A stretch of 64,000 bases of DNA, taken from NCBI GenBank assembly GCA_046046915.1, contig JBJOIT010000012.1:1-64000 (forward strand), read 5' to 3'. The translations under genes and the position numbers were made by a program. This DNA comes from JBEEJZ01 sp046046915 (GTDB taxonomy: Bacteria > Pseudomonadota > Gammaproteobacteria > Burkholderiales > Burkholderiaceae_C). Positions 43,164 through 52,842 of the stretch are shown one piece after another. The notes below the pieces were generated by a model, which saw only the letters and a program-made list of their open reading frames with translations, was not told where the DNA came from and ran no database searches. How positions within the stretch are numbered: position 1 is the first letter of the stretch; the number at the start of each line of letters is the position of its first letter.

Positions 43164-43574
43164 ATGAGCAGCACCGCCATCACCGCACAGGGTATTGCCA
43201 TTGCCCGCTTTGGCACCACCACCTTTGAAACCATCCCCAACGTGGTCTCGTTTCAGGGGCCCGGAGGCCAGGCCTCGGTCATCGATGTGACCAATCTGGC
43301 CTCAACTTCCAAAGAAAAACGCGTGGGTTTGCGCGACGAAGGCCAGCTTTCGCTGAGTCTTCACTACAACCCCGAAGACGCAGTGCACCAGGGCCTGCGC
43401 ACCGACCGCGCCAACCGCACCCGTCGTCAGTTTCGGATCACCTTCACCGATGTGGCTGCAGCCACTTGGACGTTTTACGGCTATGTCACGCAGTTCAGTG
43501 TGCAAGGCGGGGTGGACGCGGTGGTTGAAGCCAGCGTGACCATTGAAATCGACGGCGACATCACAGAAAGCTAA
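43164..43574 (+). CDS. Major tail tube protein
   Basis: 136 aa, RBS CAGGAG. Beta-rich; FETIPNVVSFQGPGGQASVIDVTNLASTSKEKRVGLRDEGQLSLSLHYNP is the standard lambda-V-like tail tube pattern. Polymerises round the tape measure to form the flexible tail. Confidence 0.88.
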   Translation: MSSTAITAQGIAIARFGTTTFETIPNVVSFQGPGGQASVIDVTNLASTSKEKRVGLRDEGQLSLSLHYNPEDAVHQGLRTDRANRTRRQFRITFTDVAAATWTFYGYVTQFSVQGGVDAVVEASVTIEIDGDITES

Positions 43575-43578
43575 ACCC

Positions 43579-43944
43579 ATGAACCTCCTGTCCAAAGAAG
43601 CCATCCTATCTGCCGACGACCTGCCGCGCGAAATCGTGAGCGTTCCCGAATGGGGCGGTCAGGTGTACGTGCGCACCATGACCGGCACCGACCGCGACGC
43701 CTTTGAAGCCAGCCTGATCACGAGGGATTCAAACACCTCGTCTAACGATCAACGCATGCACAACGTGCGCGCGCGCCTGGTCTCGCTCACCTTGTGTAGC
43801 GAGTCGGGCGAGCGCATATTCCAAGATGGTGACATCGACGCCTTAGGCCGCAAAAGCGCCCGGGCGCTCGACCGGGTCTTTGCTGTGGCCCAGCGCCTGA
43901 ACGGCATCGGCGCCGATGAGGCGCAAGCCGCAAAAAACGCCTGA
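43579..43944 (+). CDS. Tail assembly chaperone, zero-frame product (lambda gpG-like)
   Basis: 121 aa from ATG 43579. LPREIVSVPEWGGQVYVRTMTGTDRDAFEAS is a typical tail-chaperone opening. The gene ends two codons after a slippery A AAA AAC (43932-43938), and the -1 frame stays open to 44291. Binds the tape measure during tail assembly. Position between tube and tape-measure genes as in lambda. Confidence 0.88.
   Translation: MNLLSKEAILSADDLPREIVSVPEWGGQVYVRTMTGTDRDAFEASLITRDSNTSSNDQRMHNVRARLVSLTLCSESGERIFQDGDIDALGRKSARALDRVFAVAQRLNGIGADEAQAAKNA
43932..43938 (+). other. Programmed -1 ribosomal frameshift slippery site
   Basis: Heptamer A AAA AAC is in register with the zero frame (codons GCA AAA AAC), the X XXY YYZ form. 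The zero frame stops at 43942-43944; slipping back one base continues through CGC CTG ATT into the downstream chaperone frame. Confidence 0.85.
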
Positions 43945-44291
43945 TTGCCAGCCCGGCCCGGCGCTTTGTGTTTCGGCTGGCGCTGACTTTGGGTCTTCCA
44001 GTGCGCGAGTTGCTGGCGCGCATGGGCTCTGACGAGCTCACCGAGTGGATGGCGTTTTATCAGTTGGAGCCCTTTGGGGATTTCCGGGCGGACTTGCGCT
44101 CGGCCATCGTCGCATCCACCTTGGCCAACGCCCACCGCAGCAAGGAGGGCAAGCCCTTCACGCCGGAGGACTTCATGCCCTTTGTGGATAAGAAAAACCG
44201 TTCAGATCAACCCAAGGCATCTGAAGCAGATGCGGCACGCCTGAACATCGCCCGCTTCAAGGCCATGTTCGCGCACCGCATCAAGAGATAA
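43938..44291 (+). CDS. Tail assembly chaperone, -1 frame extension (lambda gpT-like)
   Basis: About 117 residues made only as a fusion to the upstream chaperone by -1 frameshifting. FRLALTLGLPVRELLARMGSDELTEWMAFYQLEPFGD is the conserved GT domain of lambda-like phages, here preceded by RLIASPARR encoded across the shift. An internal GTG at 43968 could in principle start it, but no RBS is seen. Confidence 0.85.
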   Translation, partial: RLIASPARRFVFRLALTLGLPVRELLARMGSDELTEWMAFYQLEPFGDFRADLRSAIVASTLANAHRSKEGKPFTPEDFMPFVDKKNRSDQPKASEADAARLNIARFKAMFAHRIKR

Positions 44292-44301
44292 GGCAACCCC
44301 C

Positions 44302-46776
44302 ATGGCTGATATCGGCTCCTTGGTCATCAAACTTGCAGCCGACACCGCCGAGTTTCAGGCCGATCTCGGGCGCAGTGCACGTTTGCTGGACAAGCACGCC
44401 TCGGACATGAAAGCCTCGCTGCAGCAGGTCGCTGGCGTTGCCCGAACCGCTTTTGCGGTGGTCATTGGCACCACTTCGGTGGCCGCACTGCGTGACTTTG
44501 TGACCCAGACCCTGGAGACTTCGGCAGCACTGCAAGGTCTGGCCGAGCAAACCGGGGCGAGCGCCACGGCGCTGTCGGGTTTTGCGCCCGTGGCCACCAT
44601 CTCGGGCACCGCGATGGACGCCATCGGCGGGAGTCTGGCCAAACTCTCCAAAGGTCTGGCGGGTGTAGACGATGAGACGGCCGGGGCCACCAAGGCGCTG
44701 CAGTTTTTAGGCATACGGGCCAAGGATGCCAGTGGCAACTTGCGCGATCCTGCCGAGGTCATGAACGATGTGGCCTTAAAGCTCTCTGAATTTGAAGACG
44801 GCGCGGGCAAGACAGCCTTGGCCATGGAGCTCTTTGGCAAGTCGGGCGCGGCCATGCTGCCCTTCCTCAAAGACCTTGCAGAAAACCAGGACCTCAATAT
44901 TCGGCTCACGGCCCAGCAGATCGAGGAAGCGGATAACGCTTCCAAGGCGCTGGCGCGCATGAAGGCCGAGACAGGCTTTGTCGCTCAGACCCTGGTCACG
45001 GCTGCGATCCCGTCCATGACGGTGCTGGCACAGGAGCTCAAGCAGGTGCTCTTTGGAGCGGACGATGCGGTGAGCGGTATCCAGCGCCTGCGCACCGATG
45101 GCTCGCTCACCACCTGGGCGCAGATCACGGCGTACGCCATCGCCGTGGTCATCGACGCCCTGCGCGGCATTGGCCAGACCATCAAGTCGGTGATCGGCAG
45201 TTTCCAGGCGGTGTGGGCAGACATTGAGCTGGCGGGGACGTTTTTAGCGGGGGGCGAGGGGCTCAATCCATTTTCTGAAGAGAACCGCGCACGCCTCAAA
45301 GCGGCGCTGGACAAACGCAATGCCATCGTCGCGCAGGCCAACCAGAACTATGTCGAGCTTTGGGACATGCCGCTCTTGGCCGATGCGGTCACCAAACGCT
45401 TTGATGACATTCGAAAAGGCACCGATGCGAGCAACTCTGAAACAACTGCACCGGCGCCCCTCAAGCGCCTGAACTACAGCACCGCCACCACGGCCGTCAC
45501 AGCCACGGCCATGGCAGGCATCGACAGTGAACTCAAGCGACTGCAAGGCCTGGTGGATACAGAGTCGGGCATCCTCAAGGACCGCCAACGCATCATCGAC
45601 CTCTATGAAAACCAGGGCTACCTGAGTTTCAAGGAGGCCAGTGACGCCCGCTTGGCTGCGCAGCAAGATTTCACGCAAAAGCTCTCTGCCTTGTCCTTGG
45701 ATGAGGAAACCGTTTTACGTAAAGGTCTCGACACGGTCGCTAAAACCAGCCAGGACAAACTCAAGCTCGAGGACAAGCTCCTGGAGATTGCCCTCAAACG
45801 CCAAAAGCTCGAGCGTGATGCCCAGCAATCCGACCTGGAGCGACAGATCCGGCTGCCGGGCGAATCGCTCAAAGACCTGCAAGAGCAGGCCTCGCGCGGT
45901 CAGGCCCAGTTGCGTGCCAGCGAAGAGCAGATCAAAACCCTGCGCGAGACCGGCGCCATCAGCGAGTTGGACTCGCTGCGCCGCTTGGGTGAAGCCCGTC
46001 AGGAAAGTGCGAACCAGCTGGCCACACTGGCCGAGCAGGCGCGTGCCTTGGCAGACGCCGCCCCCGGCAATGAAAAACTCGCCGACGCCCTGCACAAAAT
46101 CGAAGAAGCCGCCCGCCAAGCGGCAGATGGCGCTCAGCTGTTGACGCAGCGGGCCAAGGAACTCTCGGATCCCGAAGCCGGATTTGCCAAGGGCATGCGC
46201 GCAGTGGCCGAAGAAGCTGAGCAGATTGGCAAGCAGATGGAAGCGGCAACAATCCGCGCGTTCAACGGCATGACCGATGCGCTGGTGGGCTTTGTGATGA
46301 CGGGCAAGCTCGACTTCAGGTCGCTGGCCAACTCCATCATCTCGGACCTGATCCGCATCCAGATCCAGCGCGCCATCACGCTGCCCCTGGCCAAAGCCAT
46401 GAGCAGTTTCTTTGGTTTTGCCGATGGCGGGGTCATGACGGCAGAGGGGCCATTACCGCTGCGGGGCTACGCCAGTGGCGGGATCGCCAATTCGCCGCAA
46501 CTGGCGGTGTTTGGCGAAGGCTCGCGGCCAGAGGCCTATGTGCCATTACCCGATGGGCGGACCATTCCCGTGACCATGAGCGGTGGCGCTGCTGGGGGCA
46601 TGGGTGCGGGTCATGTGTTCAACATTTCCGTGAATGTCTCTGACGCAGGTGCTGCCACACGGGGCGACAGCGCGGGCGGTCGTGACCTGGGCCAGGCAGT
46701 GGCCAACGCGGTACGCCAGGAGCTGCTGGCGCAAAAGCGGGCCGGTGGCTTGCTCGACAGCAGGAGGGCTTTGTAA
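44302..46776 (+). CDS. Tail tape measure protein
   Basis: 824 aa, the second longest protein of the phage; sets tail length (close to lambda gpH length). Begins IGSLVIKLAADTAEFQADLGRSARLLDKHASDMKASLQQV, the standard tape-measure opening, followed by hydrophobic central segments, a long coiled-coil (about residues 475-660, rich in Leu/Glu/Gln/Lys) and a Gly-rich C-terminus with FADGGVMTAEGPLPL and SRPEAYVPLPDGRTIPV, the lambda-tape-measure C-terminal motif. Confidence 0.93.
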   Translation: MADIGSLVIKLAADTAEFQADLGRSARLLDKHASDMKASLQQVAGVARTAFAVVIGTTSVAALRDFVTQTLETSAALQGLAEQTGASATALSGFAPVATISGTAMDAIGGSLAKLSKGLAGVDDETAGATKALQFLGIRAKDASGNLRDPAEVMNDVALKLSEFEDGAGKTALAMELFGKSGAAMLPFLKDLAENQDLNIRLTAQQIEEADNASKALARMKAETGFVAQTLVTAAIPSMTVLAQELKQVLFGADDAVSGIQRLRTDGSLTTWAQITAYAIAVVIDALRGIGQTIKSVIGSFQAVWADIELAGTFLAGGEGLNPFSEENRARLKAALDKRNAIVAQANQNYVELWDMPLLADAVTKRFDDIRKGTDASNSETTAPAPLKRLNYSTATTAVTATAMAGIDSELKRLQGLVDTESGILKDRQRIIDLYENQGYLSFKEASDARLAAQQDFTQKLSALSLDEETVLRKGLDTVAKTSQDKLKLEDKLLEIALKRQKLERDAQQSDLERQIRLPGESLKDLQEQASRGQAQLRASEEQIKTLRETGAISELDSLRRLGEARQESANQLATLAEQARALADAAPGNEKLADALHKIEEAARQAADGAQLLTQRAKELSDPEAGFAKGMRAVAEEAEQIGKQMEAATIRAFNGMTDALVGFVMTGKLDFRSLANSIISDLIRIQIQRAITLPLAKAMSSFFGFADGGVMTAEGPLPLRGYASGGIANSPQLAVFGEGSRPEAYVPLPDGRTIPVTMSGGAAGGMGAGHVFNISVNVSDAGAATRGDSAGGRDLGQAVANAVRQELLAQKRAGGLLDSRRAL

Positions 46777-47112
46777 ATGGCCGTGTTCACATGGATTCCA
46801 TCGCTGGGGGCTAGCCTGGCCATGCGGCCCAATGTGCGGCGGGTGGCATTTGGCGATGGGTATGAGCAGCGCCTGGCCTTTGGCATCCACACCCAAGCCG
46901 AGGTCTGGACGTTGGAGTTTCGTGGGCGGACCACGCAGGATGCCGGAGCGATCGACGATTTCTTGCGCGCTCGCGGGGGTGTGCAGGCCTTTGAGTGGAC
47001 CACCCCGGCAGGCACTGCTGCCAAGTTCACCTGCGAAGAGTGGAGCCGCTCGGTAGATGAGCCCGACGTCGAGACTGTGCGGGCCACATTCAAACAGGTG
47101 TTTGATCTGTGA
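46777..47112 (+). CDS. Minor tail protein M
   Basis: 111 aa. FTWIPSLGASLAMRPNVRRVAFGDGYEQRLAFGIH is the conserved lambda gpM/phage_min_tail pattern. Tail-tip assembly; adjacent to tape measure and L. Stop overlaps the next ATG. Confidence 0.9.
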   Translation: MAVFTWIPSLGASLAMRPNVRRVAFGDGYEQRLAFGIHTQAEVWTLEFRGRTTQDAGAIDDFLRARGGVQAFEWTTPAGTAAKFTCEEWSRSVDEPDVETVRATFKQVFDL

Positions 47113-47831
47113 TGACCGAACAAGCCAAGACTTCCCCAGCGATCACCTCAGAAATCCAGAAACTCGCCCCCAGCGCCGTGATCGAGCTCTTTGTGCTGGA
47201 CCTGTCGCTCTTTGGCCAGGGACCAGTGAGGTTCCATGCGGGCACCAACGCCCTCATGCAGCGCGTGGTCTGGCAAGGCCACGCCTATGAAGCGTTCCCG
47301 ATCCAGGTTGAGGGCTTTGAATTCAATGGTGGCGGTCAGGTGCCACGTCCCCGGCTGCGGGTGGCCAATGTCACGGGCTCGATCACCGCGCTCGTGCTGA
47401 GCTACCAGGACCTGGTGGGAGCCAGGATCACCCGCAAACGGACCCTGGCCAAGTACCTCGATGCGGTCAATTTTGCGGACGGCGTGAACCCTACGGCAGA
47501 TCCTTTGGCTGAGTTCGCCGACGACGTTTACTGCGTTGACCGCAAGTCGCGTGAAACGCGCGAGGTGGTCGAGTTCGAGTTGGCTGCGTCCTTTGATCTC
47601 GAAGGCGTCAGCTTGCCGCGTCGTCAGATTGTGCAAAACGTCTGCCCCTGGTCCTACCGGGGTGCCGAGTGCGGCTACACGGGCAGTGCGTATTTCAACG
47701 CGAATGACGAGGTGGTGAGCAGCAAGGCGCAAGACGCCTGTGGCAAACGCCTGGCCTCTTGCCAGCGGCGCTTTGGTGACCATGCCGAATTGCCATTCGG
47801 GGGCTTTCCGGCGGCTGGCTTGTTCCGTTGA
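47112..47831 (+). CDS. Minor tail protein L
   Basis: 239 aa from ATG 47112 (GTG one codon upstream possible). PSAVIELFVLDLSLFGQGPVRFHAG at the start and four C-terminal cysteines (CPWSYRGAECGYTG, then KAQDACGKRLASCQRRFG) as in lambda gpL, which binds a [4Fe-4S] cluster. Tail tip component between M and K. Confidence 0.9.
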   Translation: MTEQAKTSPAITSEIQKLAPSAVIELFVLDLSLFGQGPVRFHAGTNALMQRVVWQGHAYEAFPIQVEGFEFNGGGQVPRPRLRVANVTGSITALVLSYQDLVGARITRKRTLAKYLDAVNFADGVNPTADPLAEFADDVYCVDRKSRETREVVEFELAASFDLEGVSLPRRQIVQNVCPWSYRGAECGYTGSAYFNANDEVVSSKAQDACGKRLASCQRRFGDHAELPFGGFPAAGLFR

Positions 47832-47864
47832 TGAATGCGGTCCATCCATGAATGAAATCACTGA

Positions 47865-48590
47865 ATGAATGAAATCAATCAATCTCTGGCCTTGGCCCAC
47901 GCCGCCAAAGAGTTTCCCCGTGAAGCCTGTGGGCTGCTGGTCATTCAAAAGGGCCGCGAAGTCTATTGCCCTTGCCGCAACATCGGGGTAGGTACCGACC
48001 AGTTCGTGATCCACCCCGAAGACTATGTGGCAGCCGACCGACAGGGCGAAATCGTTGGGGTGTTCCATTCGCACCCGAACTTGCCCCCTGAGCCCAGTCA
48101 GGCCGACCGTGTGGCCTGCGAGGCCACAGGGCTGCCCTGGTTCATCGTGTCGTTTCCCGCTGGTCAATGGGTGCAGATCAAGCCTGAGGGCTATGTCGCG
48201 CCCCTGGTGGGCCGTCAATGGGCACATGGGGTACTTGACTGCTACGCCCTGGTGCGCGACTGGTACGTGCAAGAGCGTGGCATCGAACTGCCCAATTTTG
48301 AGCGCTTTGATGAGTGGTGGAAGCGCGGCATGAACCTGTACCTGGAAAACTTTGGATCCGCCGGGTTTGAGGATACGGATCTGACGGATCGGACAGATCT
48401 GAAGGTGGGGGATGTGTTCTTGATGCAGGTCGCCTCCCCTGTGCCCAACCATGCGGCGGTGTATCTGGGTGACGGTTTGATCCTGCACCACTTGCAAGGC
48501 AGGCTCTCGAGTCGCGACGTGTACGGCGGCTACTGGCAAAAGGTCACCACCCACGCGCTGCGGCATCCAGACCTGCACCCGCATCTTTAA
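47865..48590 (+). CDS. Tail tip protein K: JAB peptidase fused to NlpC/P60
   Basis: 241 aa. N-terminal MPN/JAB domain (REACGLLV, zinc motif HSHPNLPPEPSQAD) and a C-terminal NlpC/P60 cysteine peptidase (catalytic Cys in GVLDCYALVRDWY; His in NHAAVYLGDGLILHH). As in lambda gpK, it likely trims peptidoglycan or processes the tail tip. A 13-bp duplication around its start is noted separately. Confidence 0.92.
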   Translation: MNEINQSLALAHAAKEFPREACGLLVIQKGREVYCPCRNIGVGTDQFVIHPEDYVAADRQGEIVGVFHSHPNLPPEPSQADRVACEATGLPWFIVSFPAGQWVQIKPEGYVAPLVGRQWAHGVLDCYALVRDWYVQERGIELPNFERFDEWWKRGMNLYLENFGSAGFEDTDLTDRTDLKVGDVFLMQVASPVPNHAAVYLGDGLILHHLQGRLSSRDVYGGYWQKVTTHALRHPDLHPHL

Positions 48591-48634
48591 CCATTTCTTT
48601 TACCGCTCTTAAAACTTGCAGCACGAGTCTTGCC

Positions 48635-49231
48635 ATGGCCACGATCCTTCTTCTCGGTGAACTGGGCAGGCGCTTTGGGCGTCGCCATCAGATGGCGGTG
48701 GCTTCGGCCGCCGAGGCGGTGCGGGCCCTTTGTGCGAATTTTCCGCAGTTTGAGCGCGAGTTGGTCTCCTCTGGCGAGCGGGGTGTGGGCTACAGGGTGC
48801 TGGCCGGGCGGGACCAACTCGCGCTCGACCGATTGCATGAACCCACCGGCCAGCAGCGCATCACCATCGCGCCTGTGGTCTCGGGAGCGGGCGGCAACGG
48901 TCTAGGTCAGATCCTGCTGGGGGCAGCTTTGATCGCTGTGTCCTGGTGGAACCCGATGGGCTGGGCAGCCGCTGGCTCATTCTTGTCGCAAGCGACCCTG
49001 TATTCGGTAGGCACATCCATGATCCTGGGCGGTGTGGCCCAGATGATTGCGCCCACCGCCAAAGCTTCAGATCCGTCCGAGCGCCCAGAAAACCGCCCCA
49101 GTTATGTGTTCAACGGGGCCGTGAATACCACCGCCCAAGGCCATCCCGTGCCAGTGGGCTACGGCCGCATGATCGTGGGTTCGGCTGTGATCAGTGCGGG
49201 CATCGATGTCGATGAAATACCTGTCCTTTAA
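48635..49231 (+). CDS. Tail assembly protein I
   Basis: 198 aa. ILLLGELGRRFGRRHQMAVASAAEAVRALCANFPQFERELV is a ubiquitin-like fold start; a Gly-rich hydrophobic middle (AALIAVSWWNPMGWAAAGSF) and the YVFNGAVNTTAQGHPVPVGYGRMIVGSAVISAGI ending are characteristic of lambda gpI. Sits between K and J as in lambda. Confidence 0.92.
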   Translation: MATILLLGELGRRFGRRHQMAVASAAEAVRALCANFPQFERELVSSGERGVGYRVLAGRDQLALDRLHEPTGQQRITIAPVVSGAGGNGLGQILLGAALIAVSWWNPMGWAAAGSFLSQATLYSVGTSMILGGVAQMIAPTAKASDPSERPENRPSYVFNGAVNTTAQGHPVPVGYGRMIVGSAVISAGIDVDEIPVL

Positions 49232-49254
49232 ATCCCTGTTGATGAGATCACTGC

Positions 49255-52200
49255 ATGAATCTGATGCCGGCTTCAAAACCTTTGATCATCGGCGCAGGCG
49301 GTGGCGGCAAGTCCGGTGGCGGTAGCGCCCGTGTGGCCCAAGAAGCTGCCGACAGCTTGCGCTCCAAAGCCTACGCCCGTGTGGTCGATTTGGTGTGCGA
49401 AGGAGAAATCGAAGGCCTGGTGCAGGGCCTGCAGTCGGTCTTTCTGGACGACACGCCGATTCAGAATGCCGATGGCAGCTACAACTTTTCTGGGGTGACG
49501 CTTGAAAGCCGCCCCGGCACCCAGCAGCAGGGCTACATCCCGGGCTTTGCCTCGGTAGAAAACGAGGTCTCGGTCGGCGTGGAATGCAAGTTTGCCAAGC
49601 CGGTCGTGCGCGCCATCACCGACCCCGACGTGGACGCTGTGCGCCTCAAAGTGAGCATGCCCGCGCTCACCTTGCAGGACACGACCAACGGCGACTTGAA
49701 CGGCACATCGGTCAGCTATGCGATCGACTTGCAGTCAGCAGGCGCTGGTTTTGTTCAGGCGCTCACCGACACGGTTTCTGGCAAGACCACCTCGCGCTAC
49801 CAACGCAGTTACTACGTGCCGCTGTCCGGCACAGGTCCTTGGGATGTCCGCCTTCGCAGGCTGACCGAAGACGCGACCCAAAGCAGCCTGCAAAACAAGA
49901 CCTTCCTAGACTCGTACACCGAGGTCATCGAGAGCAAGCTGCGCTACCCCAACAGCGCCTTGATGGCCCTGCGGGTGGACGCCTCGCAGTTCAACGCCAT
50001 CCCCCGGCGCAGCTATGAGCTCAAACTCCTGCGTGTGCGGGTGCCGTCCAACTACGACCCGGAGTCTCGCGCATACGCGGGTGTCTGGGACGGCACCTTC
50101 AAGGTGGCCTGGACGGACAACCCGGCTTGGTGTTTTTACGATCTGGTCACCAACACCCGTTATGGCTTGGGGCATTTCATCCCAGAGTCTCAGGTTGACA
50201 AGTGGGCGCTGTACCGGGTGGCCCGTTACTGTGATGAACTGGTGCCCGATGGCCTGGGTGGGCACGAGCCCCGCTTCACCTGCAACCTCTACCTGCAAAC
50301 CCGCGAGCAGGCCTACAAAGTGGTGCAGGACATGGCTTCGGTCTTTCGGGGCATGGCCTATTGGTCGGGTGGTGCCATCACCGTCACGCAAGATGCGCCC
50401 CAAGACCCGGTCTATCAGTTCACTGCTGCCAACGTCATCGATGGCGAGTTCGCCTTACAGGGCTCGTCCGCCAAGGCTCGGCACACCGTGGCCCTGGTCA
50501 GCTGGGTCGATCCGGAGGATTTTTACAGACAGAAGGTGGAATACGTTGAGGACGTCGCGGGCATCGCGCGCTACGGCGTGGTGCAAGCCGATGTGGTGGC
50601 CATGGGCTGCACCTCGCGCGGGCAGGCCAACCGGGTGGGCAAGTGGCTGCTGTATTCAGAGCAGTCCGAATCAGAAATCATCACTTTCCGCACAGGCTTG
50701 GAGGGTGCGGTGGTGCGCCCGGGCGATGTCATCCAGATGGCCGATCCGAGTCGGGGCGGCATGCGCCTTGGGGGGCGCGTCGCAGCAGCTACCACCACCA
50801 GCGTTACCCTGGACCAGGATTTGCCAGCCGATTTACCCTGGCGGCTTTCGGTGATCTTGCCGAGCGGAGCCGTGGAAGAGCGCTTGGTGGGGGCCACTTT
50901 CGCATCGGCCAGCGGTGATGCACACGCTCGGCGAACCCTCACGGTCACCATCCCCTTCAGCATGGCACCGCAAACCGATGCCATCTGGGTACTGGCTTCT
51001 TCCATCATCGAGCCGCAACTGTTTCGGGTGGTGTCAGTGGCCGAGCGCGAGCCCGGTGTGCATGAAGTCACGGCTCTGGCCCACAACCCGGGCAAGTACG
51101 CGGCCATTGAAGAGGGCCTGGCGCTGCAGCCGCGCGCCATCACGGTGCTGTCGGACATGCCTGCCGCCCCCACAGCCCTCAGCATGCAAGAGAGCCTGTA
51201 CCGGGTCAAAGACCGGGCGCAGGTGCTTGTCCAACTGTCCTGGGCTGAAGTGCCCGCGGCCATTGCTTACCGGCTTTCCTACCGGGTGGGCGGAGGCAAC
51301 TTCGTGAGCTTGCCGCTGGTGAGCGCCAATTACGCAGAAATCCGCGATGCCCAGGAGGGTGAGTACGAGTTCAGCTTAAGGGCCATTGGCATCACCCGCA
51401 AGGAGAGCGCGCCCGCCACACTCAGCGCCACGGTGCTGGGCAAGACACTGCCCCCATCGGATGTGACCGGCTTTACCGTGCAGCGGCGCATGTCCGATCT
51501 GCTGCTGAGCTGGGACGAACTGCCCGATGCTGATCTGGCGGGCTACGAGGTGCGGGTTGGGCCTGGCTGGGACGACGCCCAACTGGTTGCCAAGACCTTA
51601 GGCACCCAGATGGTTCACGACCAGGACGCAGCAGGGCAGTACCCGTACCACATCCGCGCTTACGACACTTCGGGCCAATACAGCGCGCATGTCACCACCT
51701 TTGTGTTGACCTTGCCGGCCCCGGCCACGGTGCGCCAGTTCGATGTGGTGCAGTCGGCCAACCGGCTGGAGTTTCGCTGGCAACCCAACCCTGAGCCCGA
51801 GGTGGTGGGCTACGAGCTGCGAGAAGGTGCGGCATGGGACGCCTCGCTCTTTGTGGCCGAGGTCAAGTCCACCAGCTACACGCTGCCCTCAGGCTTTGAT
51901 GGCGAGCGCAAATTCTGGATCAAGGCGATCGCCTCGCCCGGCATCTACAGCGACACGCCCACTTTCGTCTCGACTGTGGTGGCCCAGCCGCAAAACGCCA
52001 ATCTGATCCTCGAGCGTGACGAGCAAGCAGGGGGCTTTGCTGGCACCATGCATTTCGCCTCGGTGGTCACGGTCAATGGCAAAAACGTGCTGCGCATGAA
52101 CACCGGCGCGCAAGTGGCCGAATACCTTTTCGAGCTGGATCTGGTCTCGCCCATCCGGGCACAGAACACCTTGCTCAGCAGCCTGGGCGCTTCGGTCGAT

Positions 52201-52800
52201 GACCGCACCACCTGGCAGGAAGCCAACTTTGTCTGGAGCGGTGATGCCGCTCGAAGGCAGTGGACCTACGACGGCGCCATCGCCAACGTGGACGCGCGGT
52301 TTCAGATGGCGCGAGAGGATGTGCTGCACCCGGGCGAGCTCTGCGGCTGGCGGCTCAGCGGATCTGTGATGGGCATTGGCAATGCAGTAACGAGCCAGTC
52401 GGCGGGCGTGAGTTACGGCGATGGCCGCTACGGCATGGGGCTCATGGTCAAAGACACCACTCAGGTGGCCTGGACTGTGAACATGCCGCAGGTGTTTCAC
52501 ACCTCGTTCTGGTTCATCCCCCAAGAGGTCACGACCTGCGTGATCTGGAAAGCAACAGGGCCAGTCGGCGCTTTGCTGCTGGGCTATGACGCCCAAACGC
52601 AAGACTTCTTCTTGGAAGACCATTTGTCCAGGCGCGTCACGCTCGCATTTGGGCTGGAATCATCCGATCGGGTCTGTCTGGGGTTATGCCAGACCAGCAC
52701 AGAACGCCGCCTCTTTGCCGCCAGGATGGGCGGCGGTGTCCAGTCGGCCCGCGCACGGCTTGAGCCCGTGGGTGCGTTCAGCAGTTTGCGGCTGTATTGA
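49255..52800 (+). CDS. Tail tip host-specificity protein J
   Basis: 1181 aa. Gly-rich start, then SKAYARVVDLVCEGEIEGLVQGLQSVFLDDTPI, the lambda gpJ signature; RYGLGHFIPESQVDKWALY and the phage baseplate-hub-like region follow. Residues about 620-900 hold repeated fibronectin-III-like domains (for example VTGFTVQRRMSDLLLSWDELPDADLAGYEVRVG). The distal about 250 residues likely contact the host receptor. Confidence 0.93.
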   Translation: MNLMPASKPLIIGAGGGGKSGGGSARVAQEAADSLRSKAYARVVDLVCEGEIEGLVQGLQSVFLDDTPIQNADGSYNFSGVTLESRPGTQQQGYIPGFASVENEVSVGVECKFAKPVVRAITDPDVDAVRLKVSMPALTLQDTTNGDLNGTSVSYAIDLQSAGAGFVQALTDTVSGKTTSRYQRSYYVPLSGTGPWDVRLRRLTEDATQSSLQNKTFLDSYTEVIESKLRYPNSALMALRVDASQFNAIPRRSYELKLLRVRVPSNYDPESRAYAGVWDGTFKVAWTDNPAWCFYDLVTNTRYGLGHFIPESQVDKWALYRVARYCDELVPDGLGGHEPRFTCNLYLQTREQAYKVVQDMASVFRGMAYWSGGAITVTQDAPQDPVYQFTAANVIDGEFALQGSSAKARHTVALVSWVDPEDFYRQKVEYVEDVAGIARYGVVQADVVAMGCTSRGQANRVGKWLLYSEQSESEIITFRTGLEGAVVRPGDVIQMADPSRGGMRLGGRVAAATTTSVTLDQDLPADLPWRLSVILPSGAVEERLVGATFASASGDAHARRTLTVTIPFSMAPQTDAIWVLASSIIEPQLFRVVSVAEREPGVHEVTALAHNPGKYAAIEEGLALQPRAITVLSDMPAAPTALSMQESLYRVKDRAQVLVQLSWAEVPAAIAYRLSYRVGGGNFVSLPLVSANYAEIRDAQEGEYEFSLRAIGITRKESAPATLSATVLGKTLPPSDVTGFTVQRRMSDLLLSWDELPDADLAGYEVRVGPGWDDAQLVAKTLGTQMVHDQDAAGQYPYHIRAYDTSGQYSAHVTTFVLTLPAPATVRQFDVVQSANRLEFRWQPNPEPEVVGYELREGAAWDASLFVAEVKSTSYTLPSGFDGERKFWIKAIASPGIYSDTPTFVSTVVAQPQNANLILERDEQAGGFAGTMHFASVVTVNGKNVLRMNTGAQVAEYLFELDLVSPIRAQNTLLSSLGASVDDRTTWQEANFVWSGDAARRQWTYDGAIANVDARFQMAREDVLHPGELCGWRLSGSVMGIGNAVTSQSAGVSYGDGRYGMGLMVKDTTQVAWTVNMPQVFHTSFWFIPQEVTTCVIWKATGPVGALLLGYDAQTQDFFLEDHLSRRVTLAFGLESSDRVCLGLCQTSTERRLFAARMGGGVQSARARLEPVGAFSSLRLY

Positions 52801-52842
52801 GCAGGCGCTGATTTTTTTAGCAATTCAGTTTTAAGGCATCAC

